Source of the DNA: Sorex araneus
Lineage: Eukaryota; Chordata; Mammalia; Eulipotyphla; Soricidae
Reading direction: 5' to 3'
DNA length: 64,000 bases
Assembly (NCBI RefSeq): GCF_027595985.1
Contig: NC_073312.1
Coordinates: 7,816,983-7,880,982 of the forward strand
A model generated the notes under the pieces. That model searched no databases. It saw only the letters and a program-made list of their open reading frames with translations, and was not told where the DNA came from. This document shows, in pieces, positions 36,901 through 50,047 of the stretch; the stretch's first letter is position 1, and every line of letters begins with the position of its first letter. A program made the position numbers and the translations under genes.

Positions 36901-39900
36901 TGACTCAGTCCTGCCAAGGGGAGCGAGTCTGAATACAGGAAAATGGTCCTGGGGGTCGGGCGGGCCTCACTGGCAAAGGGCAAGTCGTGCACACAGGAGA
37001 ACTCGTTCCCTCCCTGACAGCACGGGGAAAGAAACACGGGGAGACAGAGAGGTGGCACAGCAGGGAGGGCGCTGGCCTCGCACAGGGCTGACCCCCGGCA
37101 GGAGGGACCCCTGAGTGCAGAGCCAGGATCAGCCCTGAGCACAGCTGGATGCGGCCCAAAACACTGAACAAAAATACAAAGAAAAGGGAAGAAACACAAG
37201 ACGGTAAGAGACTGGGCTGAAGGATGCTCCAAGGGCGGAGAGCCTGTGCCACCTAGATCCAGTGCCCGGCGCCACCCGCTTGGCTCCCTGAGCCCGGCAG
37301 GGCATCACCGGGCACACGGCCCACCCCGTCCCCTCCCCGGCACCCGGGGCCTGCCAGGAGTAAAGCTCAGCACACACAGACGGGAGCTGCCCGCAAACAA
37401 GACAAAACCAAAAGGAAATGGTCTGTGGTCATCTTGACGCTCCGACGACCTTCCACATAAAACTTCGGAGCAGTTTACAAATGTTTCCTAAAAATAACTG
37501 CTGTGCCAGATTATCTGAAACTTCTGAAATAAGTTGGCAGGAACTGACATCTTTTATCATACTGACGTAATAAATAATGAGCAGAAAACAGAGCCCCATT
37601 TCTTGAGGTTCTCTTTTATGTCCTTCGATTGCTTTATATTTTTCCTCCATAGATATTATAAACCTGACTTTTTTCTTAGTTAGCCTATAGGACTTGGGGG
37701 GCGAGTCGAGGTGGAGGGGCGCCTTGGGGTCACTTCCTAGCAGTGGGGGGTGGGAGGGCAACGCGGCACGGGCCTGAGCCCAGCATGCAAAGCGCCCGCC
37801 CAGCCCACTGAGCTATCCCTCCAGTCCCCACAGCTTTCGTGTGGCTATTAAAAGTACCTTTTTGGGGCTGGAGCAATAGCACAGCGGGCAGGGCATTTGC
37901 CTTGCACGCGGCCGACCCGGGTTCGGTTCCCAGCATCCCATATGGTCTTCTGAGCACCGCCAGGGGTAATTCCTGAGTGCAGAGCCAGGAGTGACCCCTG
38001 TGCATCACTGGGTGTGACCCAAAAAGAAAAAAAAATTTTTTTTTTTAAATAAAAGTACCTTTTTATTTTTTAATATTGAGGGGGTAAGGAGCCCATTCTT
38101 GGAGGTGTTCTGGGCTACTCCCAGCTGTGCTGGGAATCGCTCCTGGGGTACTCTGGAGCCAGGAGTGTGGGGCCAGGACACTGACCAGGGCTGGCCGCAT
38201 GCCCAGCGAGCTCTTCGCCCCGAGCGGCCTCTCCAGTCCCGGGGCCTTCTCTTCTCCGATGGCTCACGGCGGTGTCCTAGCAACGTGCATACCACACTTC
38301 AACATAAGACGTGTTTCTGGGCCCAAGAGACAGTAGAAGGGTTTAAGTCTTGCGCTGCCCAGTTTGCTAACCAGCATCATGCATGAGCCCCAGAATCCGC
38401 TGGGACCATCCCTGAGCACAGCCAGGATTAAGTCCTGAGCACGGTGGGGCGTGGCCCAAAAGACAAAAGAAGAAAAAAGAAAAAATATGGAAGTTTCTGC
38501 TCTCCACAGACTTCTCTGCTTCTTCACATGAGCCACAGGAAAGAGGCACGGCTACAGTACATGTCTCATATGTGGGCAGCCTGGACCGAGCCCTGCGTAC
38601 CACGTACCAACACAAGGTCCCCTGAGCACCAGTCCGGAAGCAAGTCATGAGCACTGCTGGACATAGCCAGAAAAACAGAAAGGATGGAGGGAGAGAAAGA
38701 GGGAAGGAGAGAGGGAAGGAGGGAAGGAGGGAGGGAGGGAGGGAGGGAGGGAGGGAGGGAGGGAGGGAGAGACGGAAGGAGGGAGGGACAGAAGGAGGGA
38801 GGGACAGAGGGAGGGAGGGAGGAAGGAGGGGGGAGGAAGAGGAAGAAGGGACGGAGGGAGGGAGGGAGGGAAGGAGGGAGGGAGGGAGGGAGGAAGGGAG
38901 GGAGGAAGGAAGGAAGGAAGGGAGGGAGAAAGGGAGGGAGAGAGGGAGGGAGGGAGGGAGGGAGGGAGGGAGGGAGGAAGGAAGGAAGGAAGGAAGGAAG
39001 GAAGGAAGGAAGGAAGGAAGGAAGGAAGGAAGGAAGGAAGGAAGGAAGGAAGGAAGGAAGGGCCCACAGTATCCGTCTTACATGGGCAAAGTTTCGGTAC
39101 CAATTTGTCTCTAGAGCAGTTTAGTCATCACTATGAAAATCAATACTCCCAGAGCGGACACAATGAGTAACGCCCAAAACTACACTTACAGGGGCCGGAG
39201 CAATAGTACAGCAGGAAGGGCGTTTTCCTTGCATGTGGCTGACCGGGGTTCAATGCCCTGCACCCCACATGGCCCCCCAGCCCCGCCAGGAGCGATTCCT
39301 GGTTGCAGAGCCAGAATGTGGCCCCAAACCACACACTGAGCACCACTGGGCGTGGCCCAAAGCCCCAACCACCACAAAAGAAGAAAATGACTGCATTTAT
39401 AAACTTTAAAAAGGAGCTACAGAAAATATGTGGCAGTGTCTGCCTTGGAAGCAAGAAGCCACAAATTCAGCCGTCAAACCACCCCCACTCGTGGAATCTC
39501 CGGGTCACGGCACAACCAAGGGCGCGCCCTGGCACGCATCGCACCAGTGTGCAAACACTACAGCCACGTGGGACCTCTTGTCATCAAAACAACAAAAAAG
39601 GGAAATGGTATCATTTATTTTTAAGCAAATGTACTGTTGTAGCAGCTGAGGGGGAGGAAGGACAGAGCTAATGTACGAGAAAATGGTTTACTGCAAAGGC
39701 CGCAACAACAGCGGGTCATTTGCCTGGCACACCCGGTCCAGCTGGTTCCACCCCGGCGCCCATCCGATCCTTGAGCCCTGTCAGGAGTGATCCCTGAGCA
39801 CAGAAGTAGGAGTAAGCGCACCGCAAGATATGTCCCTCATGGCTGCCCCAAAAGTAAATAAAATAAATAAATAAAAGTGCTTCACTGCAGAGCCTAGATT

Positions 39901-40950
39901 GAGACGTCCCTGAGACTGTGATTTGTCTTTCTTCTATCCATTAAGATACCCATTTCCTCCAGAAAAACAGCTGGGGGAATTAGTGAGTGAGCGACGTAAC
40001 GTAACGCTACCGGCGGCTCCTCCACAGACACAAACCCTGGGGGAGGGGGAGGGGGAGAGGGAGGATGAGGATGAGGAAGAGGATGAGGATGAAGATGAGG
40101 GGGAGGATGAGGGCGAGGACGCGGACGAGAGGGCGCAGAGGCTGCAGGACGCCCTGCCCTGTACCCCTGGCACCACCCGAGAGGCACTGCGCCCCTGCAC
40201 ACTGTGAGGACCTGGTGACCCCCAGCACAGAGGACACGTCACCAAGGGTGGACCAGCAGGAGCACTGTCAGGACAAGGACTCCCAGGAAGGGCCCCGGAG
40301 CACTGTCTGGCCCTGACACCGAGGCCCCTCCAACAGAAATCTCTGCCGGCACCCACTCAAATCATGACACTAAGGAGCGCCCGTCTCAGAGGCCCTTACA
40401 GGTTTTATATTAGTGTGAGTAAACTACAGCTTAATAACAGTGTCCAAAACATAGCGACTAAGACATTGTTTCCCATGTAAGCAAACCTCTGAATTCACTT
40501 ATTTCAAGTATTTGATCCTCGGCTCCCTCCCCTAGCCACACCGCCCCCGCCAGACGGGTACGTTTTGGCCCTCTGAGCCCAGGGAAGTGGTCGGGAGACA
40601 CTTAAGGTGTGACTCGTAGACTGCGTGAAGGCAACTTGTCATCACTTTTAAGTGCACACAAGTGACACTAGCTGCCGTGCACATGAAAGGCCGTGAACAC
40701 AGAGGCGCAGGGCCGAGGTCTCGCACACGACCCACAGGTGCTGTGCGTGCAACAAGCCAGGTTCAGGAGAATCCACATTTAAGGAAGGGACAGGACCTTG
40801 GGCACAGCAGGGAGGGCGTTTGCCTTGCACGCAGCCGACCCGGGTTCGATTCCCAGCATCCCATATGGTCCCCCGAGCTCTGCCAGGAGTAATTCCTGAG
40901 TGCAGAGCCAGGAGTAACCCCTGTGCATCTCCGGGTGTGACCCAAAAAGC

Positions 40951-40982
<32 letters not shown>

Positions 40983-43900
40983 GAAATGAACAGGCCCCTG
41001 TAAGACAGTATTGCTCCCAGACTTAAACCTCGTAAGTGCCAGGACATTTGCTCCTACTGTCCAGAGTACTGTCAATCCAGAGGTCGCCGCTTCCCAGTGA
41101 CTACCTGGAGGCCTGCCTGGTGCAGGGATTGTCCCAGGCCCCGGCACGAGGACACCAGCAGCCTGTGCTGTGCCCAGAGGAGCCTGCAGAGGCGGCCCTG
41201 GGAGCACCCTCCTGTGCAGGGGACGCCCGGGGCCCAGCCACGCACCTCGAGCTTCTCGCTGAAGTCCTCCGTATAGGGGATGAACCTGCTGTCCGTGTCG
41301 CCTTTGTAAAACCAGGTGCAGCGGCGCACCTCGGTGGGCTCCTCCTCCCAGTACACGGCCTTCCGCATGCGGTCATAGAGGTGAACGTCGTAGCGGCCTC
41401 CGTCGGTGCCCAGGACCACGCTCTCGGGGTCCGGCTGGACTGAAGCACAGAGTCCACAGGGTCACTCCCAGGAACTGGGGCCGGGGCGACCCGCTGACCC
41501 TCAGACACAGAGGACAGAGCTTGTTTCTGCTGAAAGGTTCAAGCTCAGGGGGCCAGAGTCTGTCTGACTCCCCAAGCTCGGGCAGCGGGGAGGGCGCCGG
41601 CCTTCCGCGAGGCCACTCTGGGCCTAACCCACCATCCCACAGGGTCTCCCGAGCCTGCCAGGAGGGACTCCTGAGCACAAAGCCACGAGGAAGCCATGAG
41701 CACCGCTAGATGCGGACCCCACCACCACCACCAAAAAAAAGGACAGGATATATGAAAAGGACATTCTAGGGGCTGGAGCGATAGCACAGCGGGGAGGGCG
41801 TTTGCCTTGCCCGCAGCCAACCCGGGTTCGATTCCCAGCATCCCATATGGTCCCCTGAGCACCACCAGGGATAATTCCTGAGTGCAGAACCAGCAGTGAC
41901 CCCTGTGCATCATCGGGTGTGACCCAAAAAAAAAAAAAGAAAAGAAAAGGACATTTTAAAATCCCAGTACAAGAAATAGTCAGGGGAAACAGGCCAACCA
42001 GAAACGTCTCAGCCCGAGCACACCCCTACGCACTGCCACTTCAGGAAGCGGCCACAGGCGCGCATGCCGCCCGAGCCCTTGTGCTGCTTGCACCCACGTG
42101 GCTGAACACACGTGTCGCCCGAGCACGTGTCACCTGCATCTCCCCCTCTTGAGATGTGTACTTCCGTGTCTAATGCTGGGGTGTGTGTCGGGGCTCTCTC
42201 CGCCTTTGGAAAAGCCCGTGTTCTCTCTTGGGCGCGTTACTCTCTCTCTTCCCCTCAAAACCCCCCAAATAAAATCTGTTTACTTAAAAAAAAAAAAAAA
42301 AAAAGAGGGGCCGGAGCGATAGCACAGCGGGTAGGGCGTTTGCCTTGCACGAGGCCGACCCGGGTTCAATCCCCGGCATCCCATATGGTCCCCCAAGCAC
42401 TGCCAGGAGCTATTCCTGAGTGCAAAGCCAGGAGTAACCCCTGAGCATCGCTGGGTGTGACCCAAAAAGCAAAAAAAAAAGAAAAAGTGGCCACAGGGGC
42501 CAGAGCAATAGCACAGCGGGGAAGGGCATTTGCCGTGCATGCAGCTGACCCGAGACCGATCCCAGCACCACCAGGAGTGACTCCTGAGTGCAGAGCCAAG
42601 AGTCAGCCCTGAGCACTGATCGCCAGGGGTGGCCCAAAAACAAACAAACAAAAAAAAGTGTATCTACATTAGCATTTTCTTTTCTTTTTTCTTTATAGCG
42701 TTTGGGTCACATTGGGTAATGCTCAGGGTTTACACCTGGCTCGGCACTCAGGAATTATCCTGACAGCGCTCAGGGGACCATACGGGATGCTGGGGACGGA
42801 ACCCAGGTCGGCCACATGCAAAGCAAACACGCTATGCTATTGCTCCAGCCCCCTCTGACGGCATTTTCAAAACTAACCGAAGCACAGGATGCTTTCTGGT
42901 AAAAGCAACATTAGGAGGTCACGAGGTTAAGGGTGTTTGCCACTGAGAACGTTTAAGATCAACATGTGTCTACAGTTCAAAAGTCAAAGTCTAATTCTCG
43001 TCATCGACCCACTGACCTTTCTACCCACGACGCTCACCCTCCTGCCCTGCTCCTTCTGAGGAACAACCAGACGCCCTTTGCGTCTAAGTTTCTGCAACAC
43101 TTGGTTCGTGCATTTCTCTGCTTTCTCTCCACACTGTGGGTGAGATCAGAGTGAAGTCTTTCTCCACCTGACATTTTCATAAGCTCAAGGCCCTCTAGTT
43201 TCAATTTCTCAGAGCCTCTTCAGGAAAAGGATTCCACAGAAAGTGCTCTGTAAATGTCCCCATTATAAGGAGGGAGGCAGACAGGAACAATGACACCGGG
43301 ATTGAATATGGCGACTATTTCTGGCTTAACATCTCTGCGCGCAAAGAAGAAAACTATAATAAACAAACGCCCTGATCACTCGGGACGCCTCTCAATAACA
43401 CCGCCTCAAATTACAGCCCGGTGAGTCTCACAGTTTAAGAGATTTGACATTAAAAAAAAAAAAAAGACCCACGGGGCTGGAGAGATAGCACAGCGGGTAG
43501 GGCGTTTGCCTTGCACGTGGCCGACCCAGGTTCAAATCCCAGCATCCCATATGGTCCCCTGAGCACGACCAGGGGTGGTTCCTGAGTGCAGAGCCAGGAG
43601 TAACCCCTGTGTATCGCCAGGTGTGACGCAAAAAGCAAAAAAAAAAAAAAACAACCCACCAGGCGGTGGAGACACACTCTTCACTTCCTCGGTCCCCAAG
43701 AGCAGAGACGAAGGCTGACTTACCTGAATTATAGGTCTCCTCGAGGGTCCGCGAGTCCAGCGCGCTGAAAGGCAGCCACAGCTGCCTGTGCTCCACCTCT
43801 TTGCAGAAGAACCAGTGGGGCCGGACGGGTTCATACTGGTTCTGGGGGAGGAAAGGGGGCGGCGGCTGCCCGGAGGGGCCCGTCAGCCGGGCAAGGGCCT

Positions 43901-46900
43901 GCTGCGGCGTCGGAGGGGGCAGGCCCGGCTGCACAGCCGCAGGAACCTGCAGGCACACAAAGTCAGGGTCAGCACGTTTCTCCAACGCACAATTTTTTGG
44001 GAGGGAGGGGGACATTTAGAGGCTCACACCTAGCTCTGTGTCCAGGATCAGTCCTGGGGTGGGGGGGGGGGGCTGAGTACCTATGTGGTACCAGGGATGG
44101 AAGCTGGGTCGGCCACGTGCAAGGCAAACGCCCTACCCACCCGTTGTACTGTCCACCGCTCTGGCCCCGCCAATTCTGTATGTGCTTCAGACTCAAACTG
44201 AGGGACTGGCATGGTAGTCCAGCGGGCAGGGGGTTTGCCTTGCACACGGCTGACCCAGGTTCAATCCCAGGCATCCCGTACGGTCCCCCGGGCTCTGCCA
44301 GGAGTGAGCCCTGAGCACCACCAGGTGTGGCCCCAAAACAAACAGGCTCAAACTGACATTACTGATAATTACCCTATAGATCTTTCGGAACAACCAGTTA
44401 GTCTAATCAGGGCTCAAACTGACATTACTGATAATTACCCTATAGATCTTTCGGAACAACCATTTAGTCTAATCACCAGGTCCCAGGGCAAAGCTTCCGT
44501 GAACAGAGCAAAGCACCAGGTCAGGTGCGTGATGCGCCCCAGAAAAGCACTGCGCCTGGCAGCGCTGCGGCCACAGCTGGCGGGAACTTGGGGAGGATGA
44601 GGGGAGGTGAGAGGGGTGCTGGGGTCCTTGGAGGAGGGAGACGTGGACACTGGTGATGGGGCCGGTGTTGGACTTACGAGCATGAGAAACCATTATTAAA
44701 AGCATCGTAAAGCGTAGAATCTCAAGGGGTTTCAAGGGTTGGGGTTTTGGTTTTTTTTTTTTTTTTGGGAAAAAAAAAGGAACTTCAAGTGAAAAGGCAA
44801 CTGGGGGCTGAGAATCAGTTGGAGGCTCACACACACACTGTGTGCGCCGCAGCCTGCACTGTCCAGCCCTGACAGAAGTGACCCCACAACGTACCAGGAA
44901 AGCCCCCGGCCATATGCCCAGGGAACCATACAGGGTGCCAAGAATCAAACATCAAACCAGGGTCACCTGCACACAAGGCAAGTGCCACACCTGCTGTCCC
45001 TATCTGTCTCTCCAGTCCCAGAGCTACCTTTTTTTTTTTTAACTCATAAGAAATCTTCAAAACCTTTTTTAGCAAAATTCCTATATTAAAACTCCTCGGG
45101 GGGCTGGAGTGATAGCACAGCGGGTAGGGCGTTTGCCTTGCACGCGGCCAACCTGGGTTCGATCCCCGGCATCCCATATGGTCCCCCAAGCACTGCCAGG
45201 AGCAATTCCTGAGTGCAAAGCCAGAAGTAACCCCCTGAGCATCGCTGAGTGTGACCCAAAAAGCAAAAAAAAATAATAACAATAAAATAAAACTCCTCGG
45301 AAGTGGGGCTGGAGCGATAGCACAGCGGGAAGGGCGTTTGCCTTGCACGCGGCCGACCCGGGTTCAAATCCCAGTATCCTATATGGTCCCCTGAGCACCA
45401 CCAGGGGTAATTCCTGAGTGCAGAGCCAGGAGTAACCGCTATGCATCGCCAGGTGTGACCCAAAAAGCAAAAAAAATAAATAAATAAAACTCCTCGGGAG
45501 AAAAAAAGAAAAACCTAAACTCTTCGGGGGCCAAAGCAATAGTCTAGCAGTAAGGTGCTTGCCTTGCACAAGGCCGCCCCAGGTTCGAACCCCAGCATCC
45601 CAGATGGTCCCTGAGCCCCTCCAGGAATGACTCCTGAGTGCAGAGCCAAGAGCATCATCAGGTATGGCCCATAAACAAACAAACAAAAACCCATTTCATA
45701 TGATGAATCGGATCACTTTGCAACATGTTAAACTTCAGTATTACTGAGACCTTGTATTGGTTTGATTTAAGTTAATGACAAGACAGAGCTCATTCCGGTC
45801 CCCAAGGGCTTAGCGGGGATAGATACTGTGATTATATTACTACTAACTGTTCCACTGAGCTGGATTCATTCTTCTAATTATTTCCTCTTTTTAAGTCCAC
45901 TGGGTTCCCTTTGAAAATCAGTGAATAATTAGTTGGGGGGAAAGTATAAGGGAGTTTTATAAAATTACCTATGCAAATAAATGTTATCTCAGTACTCTCC
46001 TGAGAGAGAACTGTCTGGATCCAAACTCCATAAATGTAAATAAAAGGAACTATTGGTGTAATCAATTTTAGGCTCTATAATTGCGTGTTCTGATTGAATA
46101 GGATAATTAAAAAATAAGTCTGCAGTCTGCTGATAATTACTTCAACCCTCACATGTCCTTAGATGACACTTAATGTTGGCATCTCACATTAAAAATCTGG
46201 AAATACTGACACATAATTAACTACCTAAAATCAGTTAGTCCTGGAAAGGCCGAAGAGACAGTAGAGCTGGTAGGGCACTTGTCTTGCATGTAGCTGACCC
46301 AGGTTCTATGCTCAGAATCACATGCGGTTCCCTGTTGTACCCCACCAGGAGTGATCTCTAAGCGCAGAGCCAGGAGTAAGCTCTCAGCACTGGCAGATGT
46401 GGCTTCCCCAAACACAAACAAAACAGGGGCCAAAGTGAAGGACAGCAGATAGGGCACCTGCCTTGCATATGGGCAACCAGGGTTCAATCTCTGGCATCCC
46501 ATATGGTTTTCCAAGCACCGCCAGGAGTAACTATTGAGAACTACTGCAAGTACTGTACAGAGCCAGAAGTAACCCTGAGTACTGCTCAAAGCAAAATAAA
46601 CAAACCAATAGTCTAGCAGGTAAAGAACCAAAAGAATCAGGGGACTGGGCCAGAGCAATAGTATAGCAGGGAGGGCATTTGCCTTACACGTGGCATACCC
46701 AGGTTCAATCCCTGGCATCCCATACGGTCCCCCAAGCACCACCAGGAGAAGTAATTCCTAAGTGCAGAGCCAGGAGTAAGCCCTGAGCATCACCATGTCT
46801 GGCACAAAAATTAAAAAAAAAAAAAGAAAAGAAAAAGAAGAAGAAGAAGGGGACCATGTGGGGTACCGGGAGTGGGGGAATGGCCAGAGAGTCCCGTGGC

Positions 46901-47209
46901 AAAGATGCTTCCCTTGCAGACACCAACCCTAGATGGATGGGCCCAGCACTGCATACAGTCAGTCCCCTGAGCACAATCCAAGTGACACCTGAGCACAAAG
47001 ACAGAGGTAAGGCTGAGCACCGCTCAGTATGGCTCAAAAAAACAAAAAATCGGGGCTGGAGCAATAGCACAGTGGGGAGGGCATTTGCCTTGCAAGTGGC
47101 CGACCCGGGTTCAATCCCCGGCATGCCATATGGTCCCCTGAGCACCACCAGGAGAAATTCCTGAGTGCACGAGCCAGGAGTATCCCCTGTGCATTGTCGG
47201 GTGTGACCC

Positions 47210-47241
<32 letters not shown>

Positions 47242-50008
47242 GAAAAACAAAAAGAAATTGTTTAAGGCCAGTGAGAGAGGTAGCCCTCAGAGAGAGCAGC
47301 AGTTACGGGGCCGGAGCGATAGCACAGCGGGTAGGGCGTTTGCCTTCCACGCGGCCAACCCGGGTTCGATCCCCGGCATCCCAGATGGTCCCCCAAGCAC
47401 TGCCAGGAGTAATTCCTGAGTGCAAAGCCAGGAGTAACCCCTGAGCATTGCTGGGTGTGACCCAAAAAGCAAAAAAAAAGAGAGAGCAGCAGTTAGGGCG
47501 CCCGCCTTCGACACAGCCAACGGCCGGTTCAAACCCCAGCACCCCGAGTATGGCCAGGAGCAGTTCCTGAGTGCAGCAGAGCCAAGAATAACCCCTGAGC
47601 ATCATCAGGTGTTGCCCTCCCGTCCCCAAAAATAAAAATGAAGCAGAGCTGTAGCTCAGTGACAAAGCCATGCGCTGTTTGGAGAGCCCCTGGCTGGGTC
47701 CCCAGAGTCGGCCCAGTCCTGAGTACCGCCAGAGCCAGGAGCTCTGCGGGGGCACCACCGGGCCTGGCCCCAACACCAAACAATAAAGTAATGCTCCCTG
47801 CAAAGCACAGACGCTTACGAGAGGACACCCTCTGCAAACACCCACCCTGTCAAATGCCAGCGTTGGGGCCAGAGAGAGAGTGCGGGAAGGAGGGCGCGGG
47901 CCTTGCACCAGCCCCCGCACCCCATGCGGTCCCCAAACGCCACCGGGAGTGATTCCCGAGCACAGAGCCAGGAGGAAGCCCTGTGCATCTCCAGGCGTGG
48001 CCCAAAACCAAAACATAAATAATAAATCAATTTTAAAAATCAATCTAAACCTTACGAAAAATAATTCAGCGCGTGTTTGGGCAACACGACGGGGGAAGTG
48101 AGCGACTGAGCATCATCAGCGGGGAGAGAGGGGCGGCTTACCGGGGGCACAGACCCAGGCGGCATCTGGTACATGTGCGCCGGGGGTCCCCCCGCGGGGG
48201 GCGGCTGGAGGGGCGCGGCGGGGGCCTGGCTCTGCTGCAGCTGCGGCGGGGCGAGGTAGGGGTTGGCCCTGCTGCTGACGGGCGTGTGGCGGTAGGGGTT
48301 GTAGCCCTGCGGGGGCGCGCCCTGCGGGGGGCTGCTGAGGGCCGGGGGCAGGCTGCTGGGCTGGGCAGGCGGGTACGCACTGGCGCCCAGGGGGGCCGGG
48401 GACGCGGCGCCGAACGGGGCCCCGGGGCCGGCGGTCGCGAAGGCGCCGGCGGGGTCCGGGGTGGCCGCGGGGAAGGGCAGGGCCGAGGGCGGCCTGGAGA
48501 AGGCGGGCTGTCCGGCGGCGGTGGTCAGCGGCGACGGGCCGAGGCTCCCGAAGGGATCACTACTGCTTGATGCCTGAGAGAAGTAGCTGAAGGTCTGCGG
48601 GGCCGCCGCGGGGGCCGCCGTCTGGCCCAGGAAGCTGTCCTCCTCGCCCACCTCCGCCGAGTCATCTGCGGGGACAGCAAAGGGCGCGGTGGCCAGGCCG
48701 GGTCCCCCCGAGGGGCCAGGAGGCAGCTCTCGGCCCATGGCCCCAGGTCGCCCCCACCCACCGCAGAGGAGAACTTCGCCCTTCTGAGAGCAGGACCCCA
48801 GGCCAGGCACTGGGCAACTGGACCCTCAGCTCGCGTCCAAACTTCTATTTCTAGGAGCCCCAGAGAGCACACAGCGGAGAGGGCGCTTGCCTGGCACGCG
48901 GCTGACCCGGGTTCGACCCCAGCACCCCACAGGGACCCCGAGTTCTGCCAGAAACAGGCCCTGAGTGCAGAGTCTCAAGTCAGTCGTGCGGGCCAAAAAT
49001 CTTAAAAAATCAATTTTTATTAAAAAAAGAAAAGGGGGGGAAGAAAAAAGCTAAAGAATTCCTACTTTTGTGTTACAGGGAAAAAAAGCTAAAAACTTTC
49101 TCTTAAGTTAAAAAGCAGCAGGGCTGGAGAGAGAGTGCAGTGGGCAGGGCACTTGCCCTATACACAGCCAACCTGGGTTTGATCCCCGGAACTATAAACT
49201 GGCCCCTAAGCCATTAGGAGTGATCTCTGAGCACCACCAGGTGGGGCCCCAAAATCTCCATAAAAGTAGCAATAATCCAGGGGTTGGAGCAATAGCACAG
49301 CGGGGAGGGCATTTGCCTTGCACGCGGCCGACCCGGGTTCAATTCCCAGCATCCCATATGGTCCCCTGAGCACCGCCAGGAGTGATATCTGAGTGCAAAG
49401 CAAGGAGTAACCCCTGTGCTTGCCAGGTGTGACCCAAAAAGCAAAAAAAAAAAAAGGAGCAATAGTTCACAAAGCACTGTAGCACTGTCACCCCGTGTTC
49501 ATCGATTTGCTCGAGTGGGCACCAGTAACGTCTCCATTGTGAGACTTGTTCTGTTTTTGGCATATCGAGTACGCCACAGAGGAAGGGGAAACTATCCTTC
49601 ACCCAAAGCCCATCTCGGGACGATCAGTATCTGCATGGCTGCATCCTACCGCAAGGCTGGTACCTACCCGAACTATATTAATATGAGTGCTTTAAAATGC
49701 AAACAAGGGCTGGAGAGTTAGCACAGTGGGTAGGGCGCCTGCCATGCATGCAGCAGGCCCAGGTTTGACCCTCGGCACCTCCTATGCCCCCCCACTCCCT
49801 GCCGAGCACTGCCACAAGTAAGCAGAGTCAGAGGTGAGCCCTGAGCACAGCTGGCTGGGGCCCCAAATAAAAAATAATAATAAAGGAGCCGGAGAGATAG
49901 TATAGCAGGTAGGGCACTTGCCCTGCACAGAGCCAACCTGGTTTTGACCCCCGACATCCACTCGTTCCCTCCCGAGCACCACCAGAAGTGAGCCCTGAGT
50001 AAAGAACC

Positions 50009-50047
<39 letters not shown>

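Noticed and set aside
35642-36932. Overlapping open frames of 389 (minus) and 348 (plus) codons
   Set aside because: Both run through GC-rich intron and a SINE, overlap each other on opposite strands, and match no protein I know.
38647-39124. Arg/Glu/Gly-rich open frames of about 150 codons
   Set aside because: Products of the GGGA/GGAA array.
39923-40207. Acidic Asp/Glu-rich 94-codon frame that resembles a nuclear acidic domain
   Set aside because: It is encoded by a GATGAG microsatellite inside an intron, with no splice context or conserved flanks.
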